Shown in pieces: positions 11,928-21,206 of a stretch of 64,000 nt of DNA. Below the pieces are notes generated by a model. That model had not been told where the DNA came from. It worked only from the letters and a program-made list of their open reading frames with translations, and made no database searches. A program made the position numbers and the translations under genes. The stretch is taken from positions 62,001 to 126,000 of the forward strand of contig BRON01000017.1 in NCBI GenBank assembly GCA_024345305.1. Reading direction: 5' to 3'. Position 1 is the stretch's first letter. Each line of letters starts with the position of its first letter. This DNA comes from Mrakia gelida (taxonomy: Eukaryota > Basidiomycota > Tremellomycetes > Cystofilobasidiales > Mrakiaceae).

Positions 11928-14392
11928 ATGAAAGTCTCTACCACCACTACCACAGCAGCAGCATCTCTTCTTATCCTCGCCTCTCAAGCCTCGGCATGGT
12001 CTGCTATGGGTGAGTCGTCTGTCTTGAGGGAGAACGAACGAACGAGAGCGAACGTTGGACCTGACCTCGTTCCTCCCTTCCTTCCCTCTCCCTTCTCTTT
12101 CTTCCTTCCTTCCTTGAACCCAGGTCATGAGATCGTGTAAGCCTTCTCTCTCTCTCTCTATACGTCTTATCTCTCCCTCATCTCGCTTATCTCCCTCCTT
12201 TCTATCTTATCAGTGCCACCATCGCTCAAGCTCACCTGACTCCCTCCACCCTCGAGGCCATCTCGACCATCCTCCCTCCCTACGCCGAAGGTCACCTCGC
12301 TCCCATCGCAGCCTGGGCAGACACCATCCGATACGCTCATCGAGACACGGGAGCTCTGCACTACGTCAACGCCATCGGAGATGACCCGGCGGGGAAGTGC
12401 GTGTTCGGAGAGGAAGGGTGGGTCGACGGAGAGAGGAACTTGTTGAAGGCCGTTGGGAATTATTCGAAGAGGGTCATGGATGGAGAAGGGTGAGTTCATG
12501 CTTTATGCTGTGATGAAGATGGGAGGGCGTTGGTGGTGGTGGTGGCGAAGAAGAGGAGTAGCGAGAGGGGAGAGGAGAGTCGGAGGGAGGGAAGGACACG
12601 AGTCGATGAGCTCGACGAGTCGAGGCTCGGCCCTCGCACGACTTAGCTCGACTCTGTGGCCCTGCGAAGCTCTCGCGAGAGTATGCAGAGCTTCTCTATA
12701 GGCTCAGCATGTATTTGGCACCCTCTCCCGAGCTTGATCCGACCGACGAAAGCCAGACTGACCTCTCTCGTCCGTCCCGCCTCCTTTCAGCGACATCCCT
12801 CTTCGATTCCTCGTTCACTTCCTCGGAGACATCCATCAGCCTCTTCATCTTGCTGGGAAACTGAGAGGTGGAAACCAAGGTCAGTCTTCTATCCTCACCC
12901 TCGTCTAGGTTTCCCCTTCAGCGTCGCTCCTGTCCCCGACGAAGCTCTCCTTTCTGACGCTTCCTCTTCTTTCTTCGCCCTCCCTTTTTCCAGCCGTCGT
13001 CAAGTTCGAAGGTCGACGAGCCTCCCTCCACTCTACCTGGGACGGTCTCCTCATCCAGAAGTCCATTCGAGAGCTCGGAAACTACACCACTCCTCTGCCC
13101 AAGTTCGTGCTCGTTTTGTTTTGATTCGCGACGCGTGCTTCGATGGACGCTGTTTTTCTTCCTTCGACGCTGACTTCTCTTCCACCCCTCTTTTTCCTCC
13201 TCTTACATCTGTAATCAACAGCAAGCGAATCGAGGCCGCGCTTCGAGGAAAGACTTACGATCCTTTCGTCAGGTTCATCATCGCTGAAGGTCCGTCCTTC
13301 TCTGCGTCGGCCTTCGCTCCTCGTCCTCTCGCACGTTCTCCTTCGCTGATGCTTCTTCTTGTCTCGCCTCCCACAGGAATCAACGGCTTCTGGTCCTCCG
13401 CTGCTCAGAAAGAGTGGCCCTCCTGCCCTTCTCCCTCAACCTACGCCTCTGTCGCTCCTCCTCCCCTCACCAAACCCAAGCACAACAACCGACCTCCCGT
13501 CCCCCTCGGAGCCATGTTCTCCGACTCCGAAATCGACCCCAACCCCAATACCGTCCCCAGCAACTCGGAGGACACCCCAGCGGAGATCCAGGAGAAGAAG
13601 ATGCGAGCGGGAGCGGTTCACCTCAAGCTCAACCGACCTGCCTTGCTTCCAATGTTCTTGAGCTTGCTCGGGATGCCGACGCCTGTGATTAGTTTGTTTC
13701 CGAGGAAATGGTTGGAGGTGGCGAGGACTTGGGTTGGAGAGTTCCCGGATCAGCAGGAGAGGGAGGGGAAGGTGCCTGGGTGCGCTTGGAAGTGGGCGGA
13801 GGAGATGCACGGGTGAGTCGACGCGTCTTTCTCTCTCCCTCTCCTCCTCTCTTCTTCTCATTTGCTGGTCCCGCTGGACCGAGTGGCACTCGCGCCCTCG
13901 AGTGGTTGAAGTGTTAGCTCGCGGACGTCGTGGAGTGAAATCGAGAAACGAAACTGACGCGTCTTCCTCCCTCCCTTCCTTCCCTCCTTTCTTCCTTCGT
14001 GTTGCGCAGGCTCAACTGCGAGTACGTTTGGCCTCAGAACTTTACCACCGGAATGGAACTAGACACCCCCGAATACTGGGGTAGGATCAAAGGAGATCTC
14101 ATCGTCGAGAAGCAGTTGGCTATGGGTGGAAGTGAGTCGCGTCTTTCTGTCTCCCTCCCTCCCTTGCCTCGTCTGCTCTTCTCCTCTTCACCACCTCGCC
14201 GAATCTCTCTCCACCGTCCCCCTTGTCCTCGACACCATCAAACTCCCTCGCTCTCGCTCCCGCTCCGAACGAACGCGAACTGACCTCTTCTCCTTTCCCT
14301 CTCGTCCTCGTCCAGTCCGACTCGCCGCCGTCCTCAACTCGATCTTCGACCCCGCTCTCGTCGGGAAGATGGAGATCGATACCTCCCTCTAG
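11928..14392 (+). CDS. Secreted S1/P1-family nuclease
   Basis: Nine exons (11928-12009, 12124-12136, 12214-12489, 12791-12879, 12994-13102, 13222-13289, 13377-13812, 14010-14131, 14316-14392) encode 423 residues. A signal peptide ends in SQASA before W, giving the mature N-terminal Trp that ligates zinc in this family. Other expected zinc-ligand motifs are present: GHEIV, AAWADTIRY, ALHYVN and HFLGDIHQPLH, followed by a GGN segment. These match the tri-zinc site of S1/P1 nucleases, which cleave single-stranded DNA/RNA and remove 3' phosphates outside the cell. Several NxS/T sites suit glycosylation. The large exon 7 holds an unusually long Pro/Asn-rich insertion (about residues 235-290). Neighbouring secreted enzymes suggest a role in nutrient scavenging, which is inference. 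Confidence 0.92.
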
Positions 14393-15094
14393 ATACTCTC
14401 GTATTCTTCCAGGTGAGAGAATACAGTCACGACGTAGATTAGGGTAGAAGAAGACGGGTCGTGGAGGGGAGGGTTGGAAGTTGTATTTTCGTCTCGTTTC
14501 GTCATTTGTAGGTTTAGATAACGTCTAAGGGAAGGAGAGGTGGAGGGTTATGTAACTGTGGTGGAGGTTTATGTAACTGCTTTTCTGCGTCGTCGACGAA
14601 GGGCTCACCTCGTATCATGATGCTTCCGTAACCGGTCCCTTTTTCACAAACGCGTCGAGGGAACGGGCGAGAAGGAGGAATCGAGTTCTGAGGCCCGCTT
14701 TGCTCTTCGTGAGTCTGGTTGCCCTACAGAACGCTCGGACTCGGGTTCTTTTACGGATCCCACAGCGAGACTTGACGATTATCTGCTCAGAACAGAAGTC
14801 GTTATCGACGCGACGCGTCTCGGTTGATGACCCCGTTTTCAGCAAACGTCGTCGAAGGGCCCCTTGCGTCGTCGTCGCTCATGAGAAAGGCTCGGGAAGA
14901 GGGATCAAATGTGATCAACGATGTCTGAGCTCTGATGGTTTCCACCTGGGCGTCCCGTCTCCGATGCGTTCCCGTCTTCAACGCGTCTCGGTCTCGGGTT
15001 AGAAGGAAACTTCAAGAGGATGTTGATCCCTCAGAGCTTCCATCCCCAACCACCACTTCCATCCGTCCTTCCTCTCGAACCCTTTTGGGAAACC
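14393..15094. other. Spacer between nuclease and NmrA-like genes
   Basis: The region holds the 3' side of the nuclease gene and the promoter of the next gene. It carries GACGCGTC at 14812. An in-frame upstream ATG at 15020 could extend the next protein by 25 residues, but I prefer 15095. No other gene was seen. Confidence 0.35.
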
Positions 15095-16354
15095 ATGTCT
15101 CTTCCATCAACCTTCACCAAGTTCGTCGTCGTAGGAGGGCTCGGATCGTCTGCGTCCCCCAACTCAGGCCAGCTAGGGTCCTTCATCGCTCGAGCGCTTC
15201 TCCGAGAAGGGGCCGAGGTCACCTTTCTTGGTCGGGCTTCTGCTGTGAGTCTAGTCGCTGTTGTCTTCGTCGCGAAAGGAAGAACTCGCGGCGCGTTCGA
15301 CTTCGCTGACTCGACTCGATTCGCTCTTTTCAGACCCTCACCCCCACCGCCAAAGAGCTCACTTTCCTTGGAGCTACCGTCAAGTCAGTAGACTATACCT
15401 CTACGGAGAGTCTTCGGGAGGACTGAAGGGCGCCGAGGTTGTCTTGTCGACGCTCTCGGGAAGAGGATTCGAGGTTCAACTCACCGTCGCTGAAGCCGCG
15501 AAGGCTGGGGGAGTGAAGTTGTTCGTTCCTAGGTGAGCTTATGTCTCTGCCTGGAGGAGTCGTCTAACTCTGCTGTCATCTTGAGCTGACACCCCTCGCA
15601 TTCTTCTCTTTCCTTGACGATCAAAACGAAGCGAGTTCGCCGAACCAACCTCTCACTTGGGACCTTCCAACCCACTCTACCATAAGAGGGTCTTCCAGGG
15701 CCAGCTTCGAGAGCTAGGGCTTCCTTCGACTCTCTTCTGGAGCGGCGTGTGGGCAGATTGGGTCTATCCTGGGATTGTTGGGTGCGTCGATCTCGATTCG
15801 CGACGCGTGTCTCGCGCGCCTCCCCTGCTTCTCTCTTCCTGACTGGTTGAATTTTTGGAGTCTTCTCCAGCATCAACGCCGAAAACAAGATCTTGATCCC
15901 CAGTTCAGGCAAACCCAACGTCTCCTTCACCTCTCGCGACGACGCGGCTTCGTTCATCGCTCACGTTCTCGCTCGTGCGTCCTTCTTTTCCTTCTTCCTC
16001 TCTTTCTCTCTCATACAGCTCGCCCAATTTGACGATCCCTGTTTCATATCTTCTCCCCCAAAACCAGATTCTCCCCCCTCAACCCTCCTCAACGCAACGA
16101 TCCCTTTCGAGTCTTCGCGCACCTCGCTTCTCTCCCTCGCCCACCTCTTACAACGCAAGAACCCCTCCGCCGAAATCATCCACGTATCGCACGAGGAACT
16201 GTTGAAGAAGTGGGAGGCGAATGAAGACTGGTTGGCTTGGCTGTCGTTGCAGTGGGATTTGGGAGAGGGGACGGTTTGTCGAGAAGAGGGTGAGTTGAAA
16301 AACGGGCTTTGGGAGGGATGGCAGGGGAAGAGGGTTGAGGAGTTTTTGCCTTGA
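15095..16354 (+). CDS. NmrA/isoflavone-reductase-like NAD(P)-binding protein, with an apparent frameshift
   Basis: Five exons (15095-15244, 15334-15532, 15632-15781, 15871-15974, 16068-16354). The start gives FVVVGGLGSSASPNSGQLG, a Rossmann glycine-rich loop, then VTFLGRASA and a second strand VKSVDYTSTESL. The rest matches the atypical short-chain dehydrogenase pattern seen in NmrA/isoflavone reductase-like proteins (LKGAEVVLSTLSG, GGVKLFVPSEF, YHKRVFQGQLRELGLPSTLF, VSFTSRDDAASFIAHVLA). Near 15421 the reading frame breaks: SLRED runs into a stop, while LKGAEVV continues in another frame, as if one base were missing. No GT-AG intron explains it. The gene is either a recent pseudogene or carries a sequencing error. 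Substrate and role are unknown. Confidence 0.75.
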
Positions 16355-17179
16355 TGATTCATGTTAGCTGTCTGAGATGGCGGTCCCTGTAAGAGCATGC
16401 GAAGGAGAGGGAAGGAGGTAAGATTCTCGTTGACCCGCGTCGCGTCGTCTAGCTTTCTGCTCCGGCTCGTTCGCGCGCTCTGAGCTTCCCTGAAGCCTAG
16501 ATCAAAGGAGTATGACTAATCGCGAAGAAGGATATGATGATGCGCATGCCCTCAAGCTCCATTCTATCGAGCGAATGGCAAGGAACCGTCGTCTCGTGCC
16601 TCCTCGACGCGACCAAGGACGAGGACAAGGCGTACAGCGAAACACAGCAGAGCGATGAGAAGATGACAAAGGCATATAATCTACTAAACGGATTAGGGAG
16701 GGCGATGCAAACGCAAAACAACGAGTGGAAAGCTCCGACTGAGGGATGGGAAGAGGAAAGAACGAGACGCGTCAGATCGATTTGAGCCCACCCGTTTCAT
16801 CGCCGACGAAAAAAAAAGGCTAGGGTGTAGACTCACCATGGATGAGCCTCCGGTTCGTCGATTGAAGCGGTGCAAAGACGCGTGCGAGCCGTTCTGAAGA
16901 AGGAGTGATCCGAACCGGCGACGACCACAACGACGACAGTTCGGAGATGGAGCTGGAGAGTCCGAGGTACGAAGAACGTCGATGACGTGGTGGCGATGAG
17001 GGGAGCCGAGAAGATGGAGGAGGTGACGATGTGGGGACGCTGATGGGAGGGGCAGGAGAGGGGAAAGGGGAATGGCGTCGTCGAAGGACTGAAATCGAGA
17101 GAGAGGCAGACGAGGAGGGTCAGATCACCCTGCGACGGCAATGCGAGAATCAAGCAGAGAGACCGAAGACCTACTGACC
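16355..17179. other. Convergent spacer
   Basis: This 825-bp spacer separates the 3' ends of the NmrA-like gene (+) and the F-box-like gene (-). It carries GACGCGTC at 16766. Frames on both strands are hydrophobic or basic without conserved motifs. No gene is supported. Confidence 0.35.
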
Positions 17180-18209
17180 TCAAAGTGCTACCTCAACAGC
17201 CAAGACCGATCTCCAACCTGCTATCCGCGGATTCACTAAAACCGCCTCCTCCAGGTCCGTCTTTTCCTCCTCCGAACGAACGACGAAGACGAGGGATCCA
17301 GGGTGCATCGAATTGAGTCCCAAGTCGACGGACTGCTCCTTGAAGATCGAGAGGAAGCGGTTCCAATTCGGTCTCGACTCGAAAGGATGGCGCGTCTCGT
17401 TGAGGCGAATGCCCAGCCGTCGCAGGAGGGAGAGACGCGGCAGAGCAGCCAGATGTTTCACCCCCTCCAGCCGGATAAACGGAAGCTTCTCGTCGAATTC
17501 GATCTGCTGCAACCTTGGCCACCGCAGGACATCCAAGTGTCCACCGAGGTCGATCCACTTTTCGCCGTCGTTTCGGACGGAGAGGGCGTGGTAGGTGCAT
17601 CGAGTGGGGTTGAGTTGGGGGAAAAGGGAGGAGTAGAAAGCCTTGAGCATAGCTGTAGTCGAATATCGATTGTAACATCGAAGATCGAGGCGGTCGAGGG
17701 GTAGGGGTAGCGATCCGTCCAGCCGGGAGGTCGAGATGCGGAGGGGATTGGTTGAATTGGGGAGTGAGGACGGGGAGGCGAAGTTGAGGGAAAGGTTGTT
17801 GATTTGGGAGAGGGATAGCAGATTGTTGACTCGGGAGGGCTGCGAAAAAGTGCGTAGAGCGAGAGAGCAAAAGGCTCAGCAGAGGTCAGGTAGGAGGAGA
17901 GAAACGACGCGAGCTCACCTCCCTCTCCCTTGCCTCCTCTTCCCTCTCGCAGAACAGTGCCTCGAGCTGCTTCACCAACTTCACCTCCACCTCTCTATAA
18001 AGCATCGGAGCCGTCGCTCGCAAGAAGTCTATCGAGACTCTCCCGAGGACGGCGAGGGTCGAACGATCTGCTTGTTCGACGACGAGGAGGAGCACATCCC
18101 AAGGCAATCGACGACGAGGGAGAGACGGCTAGTAGAAAAGGGAAAGGTTGAGAGATGGTGAGACTATAGTCATGTACTGAGGCCCTAGTAGAGAGCTCAC
18201 CATGGACAT
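17180..18209 (-). CDS. F-box-like protein
   Basis: Three exons (18209-18201, 18128-17919, 17839-17180) encode 292 residues. The first coding exon is only 9 nt (Met-Ser-Met). Exon 2 encodes an F-box-like segment: LPWDVLLLVVEQADRSTLAV followed by LGRVSIDFLRATAPMLYREV. Exon 3 has Leu-rich stretches (SLSQINNLSLNF, LPLPLDRLDLRC, LAALPRLSLLRRLGIRL) reminiscent of irregular LRRs, and ends with a conserved block (LVFVVRSEEEKTDLEEAVL) and WRSVLAVEVAL. F-box proteins usually bring substrates to SCF ubiquitin ligases; the target here is unknown. A damaged paralog with the same exon layout lies at 41395-42436. Confidence 0.75.
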
Positions 18210-18700
18210 AGCGAGAAGAGGTCTTGAGGCGACTAAGACTGGAGGAGAGTGAAAAGATGATGAAGAGCTGGAGGGAGGAGCAAGGTCGAGTCGAAGGTCA
18301 GCTTCATTCCCGCCTCTTTGGTGCTGATCAGCCTCGATTCTTTCTCGAGCACACTCACAGAAAGCTGAACGATAGGAGAAGGCCCTACAGCTAGATTTTG
18401 ACGAAGAAGCGGTTTGGATCTGCAAGAGCAGAGGAAGGCAAGAACAAACGATGGTGAGCTTCTCCATTCTCCTTCCCTTCTCTCGTCCTGCCCTCGACGC
18501 CTGTCGTTCTCGCCTGCACCCGTTTGATACTCACTCGACGTGCCTTTGATGACTGAGCGACCTGATCGTGCAGTTGAAGAGAGCTGAAGCGATGGTTGAA
18601 AACGAGGATATCGATGCTGAGCGTTGGGAGGAGTTGATGAACGGCTCCGAGAAAGCTCAACTCGCCTTCCCTCCTCCCTGCTCCTCGCCAACGCTCACCA
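18210..18700. promoter_or_regulatory. Upstream region of the F-box-like gene
   Basis: This 491-bp stretch lies upstream of the minus-strand F-box-like gene and ahead of the gene fragment at 18701. Frames on the minus strand are Ser-rich and not convincing. No clear element was seen. Confidence 0.3.
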
Positions 18701-18909
18701 TGTCCTCTCCACCGCCTCCCAGAACTTCACCGAATGCGGCTTCTCCTCCAGCCTCTCCCATCACCACTGCTTTCTTGAAAGACGGCCTCGCCTCCCTCCC
18801 TCCAGAAGCTTACTGGGAGCTGGTCTCCTCCTCCCTCCTCCCTCCTCCCTCACCTCAACTCGCGTCCCTCCCCTCCTCCGAGATCAACAAGATCAAGTTT
18901 TCCTTTTGA
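18701..18909 (+). pseudogene. Truncated duplicate of the N-terminus of the gene at 35838-37159
   Basis: An ATG at 18701 opens a 69-codon frame. It contains FLKDGLASLPPEAYWELVSS and LASLPSSEINKIKF, which matches the N-terminus of the minus-strand gene at 37159 (LFVKGLASLSHDSFWTLFSS, then LNSLPSSEIETIR and VINKINF). The fragment then hits a stop (FSF*) and the remaining three quarters of the protein are not found in any frame downstream. The junction EI/NKIKF looks like an internal deletion of about 17 codons relative to the intact copy. I interpret it as a relic of a duplication. Confidence 0.65.
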
Positions 18910-19068
18910 GTTCCGACAAGCTATCGGGGTTATGGCTAGGGTCCTCTGGCCTCGTCCGAGCTCTGGAAGCTTTATCTCCCGCAGGTTCACCGCGGTTCCT
19001 ATCCTCCAGCTGACCCTCGCTCCCTCGAGGTGCCTTTGAGCTCTTCGCTTCCACGAACCAGAACAGCC

Positions 19069-20571
19069 ATGTTTATCTTCAACACTCCAACCAGCTCTCT
19101 CGCTCTCGTCTTAGCTCTTGTCGCTACCAAGCAGGTCGTGGCTCATCTTGGACCCGACGTCGTCGACGAGCAGTTCATTTTCAGGTGAGCTCGACGTCTT
19201 CGTTCCCCTTCTGTTTCCTTATCTCTCGAGATCTCCGTCGACCGCTGACTCCCCTTTCGCTATCCCTCACTCGTCTTTACAGGCAATCGACTCACTCGTG
19301 CAAGGATACTGCTCCCTGTGTTCTTACGCCAGAGGAGACCGAAGGTCAGCCCGAGCAGCGCTCTTTCGCTCTCTTTGGCCGCAGCTTCCAATCGACCCGT
19401 CTTCATTCGCTCATCGCTTCGCTTGCTCTCATCGTATCAAGGTCCCTACTACATCGCTGACGAGGCGTTTAGGTCGAACGTGACTGAGGATCGACCTGGA
19501 GTTCCCATGCATCTCGAATTCACTGTGGTGGATGTCGAGACGTGCGGTCCTCTCTCGAAGGCTTTCGTCGACGTTTGGGTGAGTCTGAGGCAGCGAGAAC
19601 GAACATTGTGGCTGCTGCTGACTTTTATCCACTCTTCTTTCCCGTAGACCTGCGATGCTGCTGGTGAGTCCCGATCGCTCGAGGAAGCGAGATCGACGAC
19701 GCGTCGGTCGAACTTCGAGGCGTCTAGCTCAGATCGTACTCACGCTCTTTCGATCGTGCTTTCAGGTGTCTACAGCGGATTCTCGAATGTCGGAGGACTC
19801 CCTGGTAGCCCTGGAGGTCCCCCAGGAAGAGGAGGAGGAGGTCACGGTCCACCTGGAAAGGGCAAACCTCCCGGTCAGCTTCGCTCTCTTTTCCTGCTCG
19901 CGCTAGTTACGATTCTCACACCGAGAGTTACTGACTTCGTCTTATTCACGCTTATAGGTGGCCCTGGTGGTCCCGGTGGACCTGGAGGGCACGGCCCCCC
20001 TCAGTCCAACGTGAGTCTTGAGTTCCTCGTCCGTCGTCGAAGCTCGCGAGCTGACCCGCACCTCTCGTCTTTCCCTGTCGCACCCTTCTCGTCCTTTCCT
20101 CTCGCACATGTCTCGTTCTTCCCTATTACAGAACAACACTTTCCTCCGAGGAGTTCAAGAGACCGATGATGACGGAAAGGTCGCCTTCGATCTAATCTTC
20201 CCGGGTTGGTATCAGGGAAGGACGACGGTGAGTTCGAGCCGTCGTTCTCTCTTTCGCTTCGTTTAGCTCACTCGACCTGCTCGACAATGCAGCACATCCA
20301 CGTCAAGATCCACTCTCCCACTTCTCCTCTCGCGACTCTTCACACTGGACAAGTCTACTTCGAGGAAGCAATCACCGCCGAGATCGCAGCTCTCTCTCCC
20401 TACTCGAGCAACAAGGCGGTTCGAAAGACCAACGAGCAGGATGGAATTTACCGAAACGAGGGAGGAGAGTACGCTCTCCTCAAGGATACTGCTTGGGTCG
20501 CTGGAGTTGATGGAGAGATGAGCGTCTTGTCTCGCGGGTGGATGGGGGTGAACGGCAGCGCGACGCACTAG
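19069..20571 (+). CDS. Extracellular intradiol dioxygenase-like protein with a Gly-Pro-rich insert
   Basis: Eight exons (19069-19184, 19283-19344, 19442-19578, 19648-19663, 19766-19873, 19958-20010, 20132-20227, 20293-20571) encode 288 residues. The N-terminus is a probable signal peptide ending at KQVVAHLGPD. Expected non-heme Fe(III) ligands of intradiol ring-cleavage dioxygenases can be placed: Tyr in EGPYYIADE, Tyr in DAAGVYSGF, and two His in WYQGRTTHIHVKIH. Typical features FVDVWTCDAAG and FLRGVQETDDDGKV are present. Between the second Tyr and FLRG, exons 5 and 6 encode a collagen-like Gly/Pro-rich stretch (GGLPGSPGGPPGRGGGGHGP). Secreted fungal members are thought to act on catechol-type aromatics. 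The substrate here is unknown. Confidence 0.88.
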
Positions 20572-21206
20572 CTTTCTTTGTTCGTATCTTCCCTTCCCCC
20601 CCCCCTCTCCTCGACTTCTTCTCTCTTACGATTCATCTCTGAACTTTTCTCCGTTCGTTCCTCGCTTTGCCAGATCCATGTTTTCCTGCTCGACGACGAG
20701 GAAGAAGGCAAGACGCGTCGAGCCTCGTGGTCGAGAAGAGAACGTGCGCGCGAGAAATCGAGGATCGTCTTCTCGCTCCCTCTTGGGACCTTGTGCTTTT
20801 CCTCTTCCGCTACACCGAGTGAGGTTCCTTCATCTCTTCTTCGTCTCATCAGCTGTTGAGTTCCTCGTTTCAAGCTCTCGGATCTCGCGGGATCGACTGA
20901 TCTGTCGCGAATCTAATCTTGCGTCGCGTCCATTCTTTCAGATCTCTTGATCCAAATCCGTCTGTTGTGTTCCGCCTTGTTTATCTTTCTCTCTCAGCTC
21001 GATTCGAGCCGATCGAACGTGTTTGGTTCTTCCCTCAACAACACGTTGAGCTGGGCGGCTTCAGTCGGCGAAAAGAGAGAAGGGACTGACGTTCGCTCTT
21101 CTCTTCCTTCCTTCCCTCAAGCCAGAACTCCCTCTTTTTCTTCGCTTTCCCTCCCTTCGTCCAGGTTACCTTCTCGACGCCTTCTCCTCTCTCCCCTCCC
21201 ATCAAA
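20572..21206. other. Spacer and promoter of the GDPD gene
   Basis: This 635-bp stretch between two same-strand genes carries GACGCGTC at 20712 and several C/T-rich runs, including one just before the ATG at 21207. No reading frame with conserved content was seen. Confidence 0.35.

Noticed and set aside
14600..14900. Possible tRNA or snRNA gene in the spacer
   Set aside because: No B-box (GGTTCGANNCC) with a matching A-box and cloverleaf could be drawn, and no snRNA consensus was recognised.
16833..17183. Minus-strand frame just downstream of the F-box-like gene
   Set aside because: It starts at the stop of that gene and is hydrophobic with poly-Val. There are no splice or family signals, so it is more likely 3' untranslated sequence.
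20568..20873. Minus-strand frame after the dioxygenase gene
   Set aside because: It is Glu/Arg/Lys low-complexity, antisense to C/T-rich spacer, with no support.
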